From Burkholderiaceae bacterium (lineage in GTDB: Bacteria; Pseudomonadota; Gammaproteobacteria; Burkholderiales; Burkholderiaceae_C): a stretch of DNA of 64,000 nt. Where the stretch lies: positions 124,001-188,000 of the forward strand of contig JADMJJ010000002.1 in NCBI GenBank assembly GCA_018780645.1, written 5' to 3'. A model generated the notes under the pieces. It saw only the letters and a list, made by a program, of their open reading frames with translations. It ran no database searches and had not been told where the DNA came from. Positions 39,343 through 48,332 of this stretch are shown here, in pieces (position 1 is the first letter of the stretch; every line of letters begins with the position of its first letter). Position numbers and translations under genes: made by a program.

Positions 39343-40004
39343 GCACCCCCCATGTGAACCCCGTCATGGGCCTGCCCATGGTCTATCTGGTTGACGACGA
39401 AGACGTGGTGCGCGAGGCCCTGGCCTGGCTGCTGCGCTCGCGCCGTCTGCTGTCCGAGGGCTTTGCCAGCGGCGAGGCCTTCGAGGCGATGCTGGATGGC
39501 CGCGCCGACACCCGTGCCGGCGGCGACTGGCCGCAGGCCCCGTCCTGCCTGGTGCTGGACATGCGCATGCCGGGCATCAGCGGCCTGGTGCTGTTCGAGC
39601 GCCTGGCCGAGCGCGGCCTGACCCCGGTGCTGCCGGTGATCTTCCTGACCGGCCACGGTGACGTGCCCACCGCAGTGGCGGCGGTGAAGAGCGGCGCCTT
39701 CGACTTTGTCGAGAAGCCGTTCTCCGACAACGCGCTGGTGGACCGCGTCGAGCAGGCGCTGGCCGCCAGCGGCCAGGCGATTGCGCGGCGCCAGGCGATG
39801 CGGGCGATGGGCCAGCGCATGGCCGAGCTGACCGAGCGCGAGCGCGAGGTCATGGCCCTGGTCGTGCAGGGCCTGCCCAACAAGCTGATCGCGGACAACC
39901 TGAACATCAGCGTGCGCACGGTCGAGGTGCACCGGGCCCGCGTGTTCGAGAAGATGGATGTGAAGTCGGCGGTCGAGCTGTCGAATCTGCTGCGCGAGGC
40001 CTGA
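39339..40004 (+). CDS. FixJ/DctR-family response regulator
   Basis: 221-residue regulator. The receiver domain has the acidic pair in YLVDDEDVV, phospho-acceptor Asp74 in LVLDMRMPG and Lys in VEKPFSDN; the LuxR-type helix-turn-helix (LTEREREVMALVVQGLPNK) starts near 165. About ten extra residues (DTRAGGDWPQ) interrupt the receiver before the phospho-site. Overlaps the kinase gene by four bases. It probably activates C4-dicarboxylate uptake genes, which are not in this window, and may act on maeB. Confidence 0.92.
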   Translation: MSTPHVNPVMGLPMVYLVDDEDVVREALAWLLRSRRLLSEGFASGEAFEAMLDGRADTRAGGDWPQAPSCLVLDMRMPGISGLVLFERLAERGLTPVLPVIFLTGHGDVPTAVAAVKSGAFDFVEKPFSDNALVDRVEQALAASGQAIARRQAMRAMGQRMAELTEREREVMALVVQGLPNKLIADNLNISVRTVEVHRARVFEKMDVKSAVELSNLLREA

Positions 40005-40013
40005 GCCGGCGGC

Positions 40014-41033
40014 TCAGGGCCGGCCGGTGGACAGACTCAGCCGGTCCACTCTTGCGCTGGTCTGGTTCAGGCCCGGCTTGCGAGCGCCGCCCAGCACGTA
40101 AAGCCGGCCATCCAGGCTGACGACGCCCAGGCCGTGGCGGGGCTCCGGCATCTCGGTGACGATACGCCAGCGGCCCTCGGTGGCGTCCAGGCATTGCACC
40201 TGGCTCAGCACCCCGCCGCCCTGCTCGGCAAACTCGCCGCCCACGCTGCACAGGCGATCACCCAGCAAGCCCAGGCCATGGGCGGCCTGGGCAAAGGCCA
40301 GCGGCGCCTGGGGCAGCCAACGGCCCGAGGCCGGATCGAGCCGGTGCACGCTGCTCAGATTGGCGCCGTTGTAGCGCCGGCCGCCGACCAGATAGGGGGA
40401 GCCCTGGAACAGCGCGGTGGCGGCGCTGCTCTTGCGCTCGGGCCCCGGGCTCAGCCGACGCCAGCTGCCGCGCTCGGGGTTGAAGACCCAGTGCCCGTCG
40501 ACGTCGCCATGGTCGCCCCATTGCCCGTTGGCCACCCCACGCGGGCTGCGGCCGCTGACCAGGTGCAGCTCGCCCGCCAGCACAAAGGCGCCGGTCTCGG
40601 TCACGGCCTCGGGCAGCTCGGCCAGGCGCTGCCACTGCGTGCTGCCGTCCTTCAGCGCCAACAGATCACGGCTGGCGCACCAGTCGCCCTGCGCGCAACG
40701 CACAAAGCCGCCGATCAGATACAAGGTGTCACCCAGGCTCAGCAGCTGGCCATGGTGGCGGCCCTCGGGCAGAGCCGGGCCCAGCGACCAGCGGTCGTGC
40801 ATGGGCTCATAGATCTGCAGCGCGTTGGTGAGATGCCCGGCCGCGGCGGGCAGTTCGCTGCTGAGCCCGCCGGCCACGACGATGCGGCCTCGGTGCGCGG
40901 CCGGATAGATCTCCTGCACGCCTATGGGCATGGGCGCCAGGGTCTCCCAGTGCGTTGTCTGTGGCGCCGCCAACAGGGCGGCGCCGACCCCCAGCAGGGC
41001 CGCGCTCAGCCCTGACTTCATCCACCTCAACAT
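40014..41033 (-). CDS. exported kelch-repeat protein
   Basis: 339-residue secreted or periplasmic protein. Signal peptide MLRWMKSGLSAALLGVGAA leads to AAPQ. At least five kelch repeats are visible (GRIVVAGGLSS, DTLYLIGGF, GELHLVSGRS, SPYLVGGRRYNG, GRLYVLGGARK), forming a beta-propeller. Function is unknown; kelch propellers bind sugars or proteins. Convergent with the response regulator and upstream of the M16 peptidase on the same strand. Confidence 0.87.
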   Translation of the reverse strand: MLRWMKSGLSAALLGVGAALLAAPQTTHWETLAPMPIGVQEIYPAAHRGRIVVAGGLSSELPAAAGHLTNALQIYEPMHDRWSLGPALPEGRHHGQLLSLGDTLYLIGGFVRCAQGDWCASRDLLALKDGSTQWQRLAELPEAVTETGAFVLAGELHLVSGRSPRGVANGQWGDHGDVDGHWVFNPERGSWRRLSPGPERKSSAATALFQGSPYLVGGRRYNGANLSSVHRLDPASGRWLPQAPLAFAQAAHGLGLLGDRLCSVGGEFAEQGGGVLSQVQCLDATEGRWRIVTEMPEPRHGLGVVSLDGRLYVLGGARKPGLNQTSARVDRLSLSTGRP

Positions 41034-41103
41034 TCGGTCTCCTCGCTGTATGGCGCCCTGTACTTTCGGGCGGCGCGAGCATAGCGCCGGGTGGTTTAAG
41101 GCT

Positions 41104-42387
41104 TCATGAAGAGAACAGCGCCGCCGCCCGCTCGCGTGCCCGCGCCGGCACGCTGCCGGTCAGCGCAACCGCCAGCGGCCGTTGCGGGTCCAGCATGTAG
41201 GCAAACACGCCGTGCACATCCTGCGCCGTGACCGCCTGCAGATGGGCCAGCCATTGCTGCGGGTCGCGCAGTCGGCCGAAGGTGAACAGGTCTTGCGCGG
41301 CCGTCTCCAGCTGGCGCGACGGCTGCTCCAGCGCGCGCAGCGCCCGCACCATCAGCTGCTTGCGGGCCCGCTCCAGACCCACGGCATCGATGCCGCCGTC
41401 GGCATGCTGGCGCAGCAGGCCGGCCACCGCGACCAGAAACTCCTCGGCATGGGCCGGCGCCGTCGAACCTTCGATCACGAACTGCCCGGCCAGCGGTCCG
41501 ATATCGGCCGTGCAGGCGGCGTGATAGGCCAGGCCGCGGCGCTCGCGGATCTCGTCCAGCAGCGGCGAACTCATGCCCTCGCCCAGCAGGGCGGCGGCCA
41601 GCACATAGGGTACGTGCTGCTCACCATCGTCCAGCGCGGGGGCCTCAAAGCCCAGCACCGCCTGGCACTGCCCGCTGCCGGCCATGCGGCGCGTCTTCAG
41701 CCCGCCCAGCCAGGCCGGTGCCGCCACCGTGTTCGGCGCACCGGCAGGCATCGCACCAAAAGCGGCCTCGACGGCGCGCACGAAGGGATCGAACTGCACC
41801 GGGCCGGCCACCGCGACCACCACATTGCTGGCCGTGTACTGGGCCTGCGCATAGTCCAGCAGGTCCTTGCGATTGAAGCGCAGGATATTGGCCTGCGTGC
41901 CTATGATGGGCCGCCCGGCCGGATGCGCCGCTCCGTAGCAGGCGCGGTCGAACAGCTGGAAGGCGACCGTGGTCGGGTCATCGTCGAACTCGCTGAACTC
42001 CTGGGCGATGACGCGGCGTTCGCGCTCCAGTTCATCGGCCGGAAAGCTGCTATTGAGCACGATGTCGGCCAGCATCGCCACAAAGGCGTCCAGGTCGCCA
42101 GGCATCCCCTCGAGATGGAAGGCCGTGTGGTCCTTGTCGGTGTGCGCATTGACCTCGGCGCCCAACGCTTCCGCATCCAGATTGATGCGCTGGCAGTCCC
42201 GCGTGGCCGTGCCCTTGAACGCCATATGCTCGACCACATGGCTGATGCCGTTCAGCCGCGCGCTCTCGTGCAGACTGCCGGTGCGGATGAAGACGCTCAG
42301 CGACACGGTGGCGCGCCAGGGCATCTCGATGGCGACGGCGCGCAGGCCGTTGGGGAGGGTGGCAAGGCGGGGGACGGTGAGATTCAA
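41104..42387 (-). CDS. M16 family zinc peptidase
   Basis: 427-residue insulinase-type peptidase. The inverted zinc motif is in HVVEHMAFKGT near residue 48 and the third ligand is in the RVIAQEFSEFDDD helix near 122, in the usual order. The second M16 half is present but lacks a catalytic site, as normal. A TTG at 42387 opens the family-like start (TVPRLATLPNGLR); a more distant TTG at 42495 would overlap the next gene. One-gene M16B proteins of this type act on small peptides or signal remnants. Confidence 0.88.
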   Translation of the reverse strand: MNLTVPRLATLPNGLRAVAIEMPWRATVSLSVFIRTGSLHESARLNGISHVVEHMAFKGTATRDCQRINLDAEALGAEVNAHTDKDHTAFHLEGMPGDLDAFVAMLADIVLNSSFPADELERERRVIAQEFSEFDDDPTTVAFQLFDRACYGAAHPAGRPIIGTQANILRFNRKDLLDYAQAQYTASNVVVAVAGPVQFDPFVRAVEAAFGAMPAGAPNTVAAPAWLGGLKTRRMAGSGQCQAVLGFEAPALDDGEQHVPYVLAAALLGEGMSSPLLDEIRERRGLAYHAACTADIGPLAGQFVIEGSTAPAHAEEFLVAVAGLLRQHADGGIDAVGLERARKQLMVRALRALEQPSRQLETAAQDLFTFGRLRDPQQWLAHLQAVTAQDVHGVFAYMLDPQRPLAVALTGSVPARARERAAALFSS

Positions 42388-42451
42388 GGTGGATCTGGGA
42401 TGAGGGATAGCGGTCCAATAGTGTCGTCGCTCTCGAATGCCCAGGCTTTCG

Positions 42452-42751
42452 TCAGGTTTGCGGCTCGCCAAAGGCCGCGAAGAACTCTTCGACAAAGCGC
42501 GGCGAGCCGGTCAAGGTCAGGGTGACGGCATGCCAGCCACCGTGCTCGACGCTCACCTGCAGGTCATGGTCCCAGTCCATGCCTTCATCGACCGGCCCAT
42601 GCGTGTGCGGGAAGCTGCGCCAGGCCCAGTCCAGCACCTGCTGCACCTCGGCCATCACCGCTGCATGCTGTTCCTCTGAGGTGGAGGCCAGCGCTTCCAG
42701 GGTGGTGACGCCTTCGGTGTCTTCGCTGAGGTCGAAGGTGAGGTAATCCAT
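42452..42751 (-). CDS. small acidic hypothetical protein, copy A
   Basis: 99-residue acidic protein (many Glu and Asp, no signal peptide or membrane segment) opening with MDYLTFDLSEDTEGVTTLE. I do not recognise its domain. It is intact, uses the codons of the core genome and lies just outside a low-GC island. A diverged, truncated copy lies at 43852-44073 in the same orientation on the other side of the GIY-YIG gene. Placed directly upstream of the M16 gene, with 64 bp between. Confidence 0.75.
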   Translation of the reverse strand: MDYLTFDLSEDTEGVTTLEALASTSEEQHAAVMAEVQQVLDWAWRSFPHTHGPVDEGMDWDHDLQVSVEHGGWHAVTLTLTGSPRFVEEFFAAFGEPQT

Positions 42752-42992
42752 GGATGCGGGTGCGGGTGGGTTCGGATTGGCGAATTAGACCGCAGCCGGC
42801 CGTAGCGGGCATTCATCACTGCCGCCTTGCGGGGACAACCCAACCAATTCGATCTGCTGACGTGGATGAAGCCAGTCGACAGCTGTGCCGCGGGACGCAG
42901 CAGCTACTCGTCGTGCCCCAAGTGCGCTACTGGCTATGTAAAGTCGGCACCCGTAACCTGAATATCTAGCGTTTCCAAGGCTCGGAGGATCA

Positions 42993-43847
42993 ATGAAAGC
43001 ATTCGAACTGCTGAAGGCAATCGGCGGACGCGTGACCGCGTCCAATTGCAAGGTGCACCTGGCCTGCTTCAACGGGTCCGACGATCCGATGGACGAGTAT
43101 CACGCCGGGACGTTCGACGATTGGCAGGCGTGGCAGACAAGGCGCAACTTCTCCAAAGAAACCGTGATCTCCGTCATCCGTCTGCAAGAGCCAGACAAGT
43201 GGCTTTTTGTGGGTTGCTACGAAATCCGTGGCTGCGTCCAGAACACTGACAAGGTTGGCGTGACTTACGACATGGCGCGCATTCCTGAATATGAAGTGCT
43301 CGTGGGCCGCCTGGTGGTTGGTTTCAGACGCTCCGGGAGGCAGTCCTACATCTTAGGTTCGACCGCTGCGCCGGATATGACGGTGCTCGAACTCAAGGCT
43401 CAGCCGTTGACCGTGCCTGATTTCAACGGGTTCAAGAATGTGCGCTTGCCATTCAGGGCTCTGGAGGCGGTCATCGAGTGCGAGGCGCCCGCGTGGAGGA
43501 GCGCACTGTCGAGCGTATCCGGCGTCTACTTGATCACCGACCCGCTGGCTGGCAAGCTCTATGTGGGCAGCGCATCTGGTTCTGGGGGAATCTGGCGGCG
43601 GTGGTGCGACTACACCAACGGACACGGCGACAACAAGATGTTGCGTGAGCTGGTTAGCGCTGACGGCATTGCCAGGGCACATCAGTTCACTTTTTCAGTT
43701 CTTGAGGTTGGCGACGTCAACACCGACATGGTGAGCCGTGAGAACCATTGGAAGGGGGTCTTGTTGACTAGGACTGAGGGCTACAACGCTTCTGAAGGAA
43801 AACGCAAGTTGCCGGCTGATGCTGCAAGCGATGAAGCTGCGAGTTGA
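42993..43847 (+). CDS. GIY-YIG nuclease-like protein
   Basis: 284-residue protein. The C-terminal part is a GIY-YIG-type endonuclease domain: GVYLI at 177-181 and LYVGSA at 189-194 replace the name-giving GIY and YIG, Arg202 follows, and Glu250 in SRENHWKG is the likely metal ligand, with GYNASEG at the end. The first 165 residues form an unrecognised domain. A GGAGG site lies 6 bases before ATG 42993. Base composition is more AT-rich than the core genes. It stands between two copies of a small gene and just upstream of the SIR2 pair; a defence role is suggested by context only. Confidence 0.8.
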   Translation: MKAFELLKAIGGRVTASNCKVHLACFNGSDDPMDEYHAGTFDDWQAWQTRRNFSKETVISVIRLQEPDKWLFVGCYEIRGCVQNTDKVGVTYDMARIPEYEVLVGRLVVGFRRSGRQSYILGSTAAPDMTVLELKAQPLTVPDFNGFKNVRLPFRALEAVIECEAPAWRSALSSVSGVYLITDPLAGKLYVGSASGSGGIWRRWCDYTNGHGDNKMLRELVSADGIARAHQFTFSVLEVGDVNTDMVSRENHWKGVLLTRTEGYNASEGKRKLPADAASDEAAS

Positions 43848-43851
43848 GTCA

Positions 43852-44073
43852 TCAACTGATGAAATGCCGCCGCCCGTCCTTGACGCTCACCTGCTGGGCA
43901 GGGCCCCAGTCCATCCCAACAGTACATGTGCCGGGCCCGGCGTCAGGCTCAGCCCGCACTTGTTGCACCTCGGCCATCACCGCAGCGTGCTGCTCGGCCG
44001 AGGTAGATGTCGGCTCTTCCAGGGTGGTGACGCCTTCGGTGTCTTCGCTGAGGTCGAAGATTAGGTAGTGCAT
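43852..44073 (-). pseudogene. truncated copy B of the small acidic protein
   Basis: Frame of 73 residues opening with MHYLIFDLSEDTEGVTTLEE that repeats the first 60 or so residues of copy A (42452-42751) and then departs, ending early after KDGRRHFIS. DNA similarity covers almost the whole element (about 42531-42751 against 43862-44073). The middle has lost or changed residues. Its end abuts the GIY-YIG stop (43847), so it marks a junction of the island. It could still be translated, but the loss of the C-terminus argues for a decayed paralogue. Confidence 0.65.
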
Positions 44074-44367
44074 GGGCTGGTGTAGGTCATGCAAAGGGAA
44101 ACAGATCGCTTCAGTCGTTTGGTTACTCGCACGAACGTCGGCTATCCTGCCACTTGCCCACAACAGGCGGTGGCATGCCGACGCTTTTGCTTAGGCTTAG
44201 GTCGAGTTGCAGTCGTCTTTGTTGCAGAGGCCGCTCCGGTATGGCCGCCCGGCGCTTCAGTTGATTTCATGTGAAACGGACCTCGATTGCCCGGGTTCAG
44301 CGTGTTGGCGAATGTCACTTCTCATGGCGTATGCAGGTGGGCGAAAATTTGAACGAACGGAGCGAGA

Positions 44368-45600
44368 GTGGCGAGTCGAGGTTCAACTGGAAAAACTGCA
44401 GTATCTCCGTCTAGGGAACGGTGGATATCTCTTGGCGCGGATACTGCACGACTACCTGAAAGGCTCTTGCTTGCTCACGCCAAGGGCGAGATCCTGTTCA
44501 TTACGGGAGCGGGCACGTCACGACCGGCCGGTCTTCCAGATTTCAGGCAACTTGTGCTGCAGGCCTATCAACGTCTTGATCCCTCTGTTCACGAGGTAAT
44601 GAAGGTTGATGCGAAGTCACGGACTACTTCTGCAGGCCTGACAGACAATCAAAATGCTGAGGTGCAGCGATTTGACCGTGGCGACTTCGACGTTGTGCTG
44701 GGAATGCTTGAGCGCCGGATCGATGGCACCGCGACAACGAGGGGCAAGGTCCGTCAAGAGCTATTGCAACTTGTGCGGACCGTTTCCGTCAATGGGAAAA
44801 GCGAAATCCCGAGGCCGGCCCCAATTCATCGATCGCTGATTCGGCTTGCTGATCGAGGTGCAGCGGTTTCCATTGCCACCACGAACTTTGATCGACTTCT
44901 TCAGGCAGCCAGTGCCAAGCCCGTCGAAACACATTCGCTTGGCGCGATTCCGAGGCCAAGTCTTAGGGACGATTTTTCGGGGGTTCTCCACATTCATGGG
45001 GTGCTGAATGCCGACGCGCGCCAACCCTCGGATGTCGTGGTCACGGACCGAGACTTCGGAGAGTTCTATTTGCGGCGCCGCATCGTTCCGGATTTCATCT
45101 ATGACGCTGCACGTCTTTACAACCTAGTCCTCGTTGGCTACAGCGCCAACGATGCACCGATGCGGTACCTGCTCAATGCCGTTGCAGCAGATGGTTCACG
45201 ATTCCGCGACTTGAGGGAGCGATATGCGTTCGTCAATCTCAAGGAAATTGACGGTTCGATCGACTTAGAGGACTGGCGCGGCCGAGGCATCACACCAATC
45301 CCATACGACTCAGCAGATTTTCACAAAGAGTTGGCGACTACTCTAAGTCGATGGTCAGATTTGTCCGCCGTGAACGGGACCCCAAAGAAGGTCGAAACAC
45401 TGATGCGGCGTCTAGTAAAAAAATCGAGAGCAATGACCGCTGAGCCTGAGCGCGACCTATTCGATCACCTGTTCAGACGTAGCAACTTTGCTGAGCGGCT
45501 AAAGATTGCGTCTAACGTATCTAGTGCTAGAGCTGATGTTGATTGGTTGGATGCAATGAACAGTATCTCGGCGGAGTCGGATCATGAGGGGCTAGGTTGA
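44368..45600 (+). CDS. SIR2-domain protein, candidate defence effector
   Basis: 410-residue protein with a SIR2-like NAD-binding domain from about residue 40 to 300. Visible: ITGAGTSRPAGLPDF at 45-59, the pattern of the sirtuin GAGxS...GIPDF loop; TTNFDRLL near 171-178; catalytic His candidate at 210 in GVLHIHGVLN; and VLVGYSANDAP near 255. Short Cys-free zinc-less forms like this act as NADases in bacterial antiphage systems. GTG 44368 with GGAG 5 bases upstream gives the start. Its stop overlaps the ATG of the next gene (TGATG), so the two are made together. Function in defence is inferred from family. Confidence 0.85.
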   Translation: MASRGSTGKTAVSPSRERWISLGADTARLPERLLLAHAKGEILFITGAGTSRPAGLPDFRQLVLQAYQRLDPSVHEVMKVDAKSRTTSAGLTDNQNAEVQRFDRGDFDVVLGMLERRIDGTATTRGKVRQELLQLVRTVSVNGKSEIPRPAPIHRSLIRLADRGAAVSIATTNFDRLLQAASAKPVETHSLGAIPRPSLRDDFSGVLHIHGVLNADARQPSDVVVTDRDFGEFYLRRRIVPDFIYDAARLYNLVLVGYSANDAPMRYLLNAVAADGSRFRDLRERYAFVNLKEIDGSIDLEDWRGRGITPIPYDSADFHKELATTLSRWSDLSAVNGTPKKVETLMRRLVKKSRAMTAEPERDLFDHLFRRSNFAERLKIASNVSSARADVDWLDAMNSISAESDHEGLG

Positions 45601-48332
45601 TGAGATTGTGGGAGCAATTTTCTGATACGGATGAACGAATCCTCAGGACAACAGTCGCGTTTGTTGACGGGCGATTGAATGAATTCCAAGTGATCGACTG
45701 GGCAGCAAGACTGCGGCCAGATGAGTTGGCGAAACGGACGGCAATTCTCAGAAGCCTGGATAGGTCTGGAAACTTGCTCCAAGAACCTTGGAAGTCGGCA
45801 TGGCGTTTTATTGAGGAATATTGGGCGGGGAATATTGACGACCGCAGCCAATCGATGGCGGTATTTGATGCCGCGGCTCGCCTAAAGAGCGGTGAACGGA
45901 CCGGTTCTTTGGTCGATGCCCTGGTATCACTTGTCAAGCCGGGGGTTAAGGTCCGCTCGATTCACGCGAACGCATTTGCTACAAGGAAGCCGCGCCTGCG
46001 AGCGAAGTCGGTTCACGACTTGTTGTCGCTCTCGTTGACAAGCGGCGGAGTCCTTGATCCTGAGGAGATTGGGATAAACGAGATCAATGAGGTTCGTTTT
46101 CTTCTAGAGTTGGCAAATGCACTGGACGCTGCTGTACTTCGTGGCGTGGCAGCAGTGCACCGCATGTTCGGTGAGTTGAAGACCTGGAGGCTTGGCGAGA
46201 TTCGTCGTGTCTATTTCCTGCCTGCGGCAAGCAGGCCTGAAGGTGAACATGAGCCCGACGAGTTCCATCATGGAATTGCACCGGCGGTGAAGCTGCTCTA
46301 TGCCGTAGTCAGGCGCATGTGTACGATCAGTAGTGAGGCGAGTTTGCCGATCTTGCGGCGATGGCGTGAATCATCAATGCAAATACACGTCCGCATGTGG
46401 GCCGCAATCGCGCGAGACCCGCTCGCAGTCTCGAATTCCGAGGTTGCAGAGTTCATCGTCAGTGCAAATGACGATGACTATTGGGATCTGCATCGATTCC
46501 CAGAGCTTGCGGAACTTCGGGCTACTCGGTTTGCATCGCTTTCACCACACGATCAGGAACGGACGATCCGGCGCATCCGACTTGGCCCACCAAGAAGTCA
46601 GTGGCCATCCAAAGCAGATCGGATACGAATCGACGAAGCGAGGTGCCTTGCTACGCTTACCGAATTGCGTCGAATTGAATTGGGCGGGGGAGTGCTTCCG
46701 GCTGAGGAATCCACATGGCTTGTCAACGAGGTAAATCGGTTTGAGAGTCTCCAGCAGATGTCGCGCGTAGACGATGGCTTTCTAGGGACCCCAAAAGCGC
46801 AATGGGTTACTCCTAGGCCCGATGCTAAGTTTGACCTTCTGGAAGGTCAGGCGCGCCTCAGCGCTTTGGAGACCGCCCTCACAACGTCGCAGGCCAACTG
46901 GACCGATGACCCTTCCCAACGAGCTGCTGATTGGATTCGCGCTCCAGGCAATTCCGCGCTGCTGATTCAAGACTTTGAGTCCGCACCAAATATTGGCGCA
47001 GAATTTCCACATGTTTGGGATCGCTTCGGATGGGCGCACGCACTCCTTGACGCCGGGCAAATGTCCTCGGAAGGGTTGTCCGCACAAAACCAAGTGACAG
47101 AGCCGAAAGCCGTGCTAAAGCTCTTGGAGCGGCTACCTGACGGCACGGTTTCGAAAGCCATTGACGGGATATCGCATTGGCTCAGCATGTTGGGTGCGCG
47201 AGTGGCATCGATGCCGTTGTCAAAGGCGGTTTGGTTGCGGCTTTGGCCCCTAGCCGTTAAAGCGACAAATGCGCAAGAGGTGTCCGATGACACGCGGTCT
47301 CTCAGCGTTGTTGCCGAGGTTCAGGGAGACGATGAGCCACATGACCTCGATACGCTGAATACGGCCGCAGGCAAGTTCGTTGGAATGTTCCTGAGAATGT
47401 GTCCCAACGTCAAAAATGGGGATGCGCCATTTGATGACGCAGGGCTAAGGGCAATTCGAGACGCCGCGATGGTGGCCGAAGGGCGGACATCGCTGATCGT
47501 CCGTCATAGGCTGATAGAACAGCTTCCTTACTTTCTACAAGCTGATAGGGCCTGGGCAACGGAGTATCTGGTTCGACCGTTAGTGGCCGACACTCCGCAA
47601 TCAGTCATCCTGTGGCGAGCGGTTGGCCGCCGAACTCGTTTCAAAGATGTCTTGATGTCCATTGGAGACGAGATGGCCCGGCGGGCCGTCGATACTCGTC
47701 TGGGTAGGAGGACGCGCCAGTCGTTGGTATTCAGCCTTGTTGCAGAAGCTTTGCATTCGTTGCTAGAAGGTCGACTACCAGTGGTTCCATTTCACTCGTT
47801 GCAGCAAACATTTAGGGCGCTGGACGACGAGGTTCGTGTCTCTGCTGCTGGTGCAGTTCAGCAGTTTGTGCAGGAGATGGCTGGGCGTCAACTTGATGGT
47901 GAACCCGACTCAAGCCCCGAGGGAGTATTTCAAAGAGCTGCGAAGCCTTTTCTTGAAACGGTTTGGCCGCAAGAGCGATCGTTAACAACTCCAGGAGTCG
48001 CGCAGGCGTTCGCCCACTTACCGTCTGCCTGCGGCCAAGCCTTTGCCGAAGCTGTATCGACAGTTGAGCGATTCTTGGTCCCGTTCGTATCATGGTCTTT
48101 GAATGACTACGGGTTCTATGGTGAGGATGAACATGGTCCCAAGCTGGCCAGAATCGACGATGCAGACAAAGCCGCTGCATTCCTGAGATTGTTGGATGCG
48201 ACGATTGCACCGATCGATGGGGGCGTGATTCCAATGGACCTCAGTTTGGCGCTCGACCAAATTCAAACTGTCGCGCCCAGGTTGGTTGATGAGCAGGCCT
48301 ACCGAAGGCTTGCGACGGTCGCGCGACGCTGA
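45600..48332 (+). CDS. large uncharacterised partner of the SIR2 protein (910 residues)
   Basis: 910-residue soluble protein with no signal peptide or membrane helix. It reads as mostly alpha-helical, with many Leu/Ala-rich amphipathic stretches, like a helical-repeat scaffold. No Walker A, nuclease or HTH motif is obvious. The last 120 residues (from about TTPGVAQAFAHLP to the RRLATVARR end) recall the DUF4020 domain found at the C-terminus of long SIR2 proteins, but this is from memory and unverified. ATG 45600 overlaps the SIR2 stop; a TTG at 45597 is also possible. GC is low, 28 of 60 bases in 45601-45660. Likely the sensor or regulator of the SIR2 effector. Confidence 0.8.
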   Translation: MRLWEQFSDTDERILRTTVAFVDGRLNEFQVIDWAARLRPDELAKRTAILRSLDRSGNLLQEPWKSAWRFIEEYWAGNIDDRSQSMAVFDAAARLKSGERTGSLVDALVSLVKPGVKVRSIHANAFATRKPRLRAKSVHDLLSLSLTSGGVLDPEEIGINEINEVRFLLELANALDAAVLRGVAAVHRMFGELKTWRLGEIRRVYFLPAASRPEGEHEPDEFHHGIAPAVKLLYAVVRRMCTISSEASLPILRRWRESSMQIHVRMWAAIARDPLAVSNSEVAEFIVSANDDDYWDLHRFPELAELRATRFASLSPHDQERTIRRIRLGPPRSQWPSKADRIRIDEARCLATLTELRRIELGGGVLPAEESTWLVNEVNRFESLQQMSRVDDGFLGTPKAQWVTPRPDAKFDLLEGQARLSALETALTTSQANWTDDPSQRAADWIRAPGNSALLIQDFESAPNIGAEFPHVWDRFGWAHALLDAGQMSSEGLSAQNQVTEPKAVLKLLERLPDGTVSKAIDGISHWLSMLGARVASMPLSKAVWLRLWPLAVKATNAQEVSDDTRSLSVVAEVQGDDEPHDLDTLNTAAGKFVGMFLRMCPNVKNGDAPFDDAGLRAIRDAAMVAEGRTSLIVRHRLIEQLPYFLQADRAWATEYLVRPLVADTPQSVILWRAVGRRTRFKDVLMSIGDEMARRAVDTRLGRRTRQSLVFSLVAEALHSLLEGRLPVVPFHSLQQTFRALDDEVRVSAAGAVQQFVQEMAGRQLDGEPDSSPEGVFQRAAKPFLETVWPQERSLTTPGVAQAFAHLPSACGQAFAEAVSTVERFLVPFVSWSLNDYGFYGEDEHGPKLARIDDADKAAAFLRLLDATIAPIDGGVIPMDLSLALDQIQTVAPRLVDEQAYRRLATVARR

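Noticed and set aside
41104-42495. Longer M16 start at TTG 42495
   Set aside because: It would overlap the acidic-protein gene and adds residues with no M16 similarity; TTG 42387 is preferred.
44207-44599. Plus-strand frame of 130 codons across the SIR2 start
   Set aside because: It runs in another frame of the SIR2 gene and shows no ribosome site or motif.
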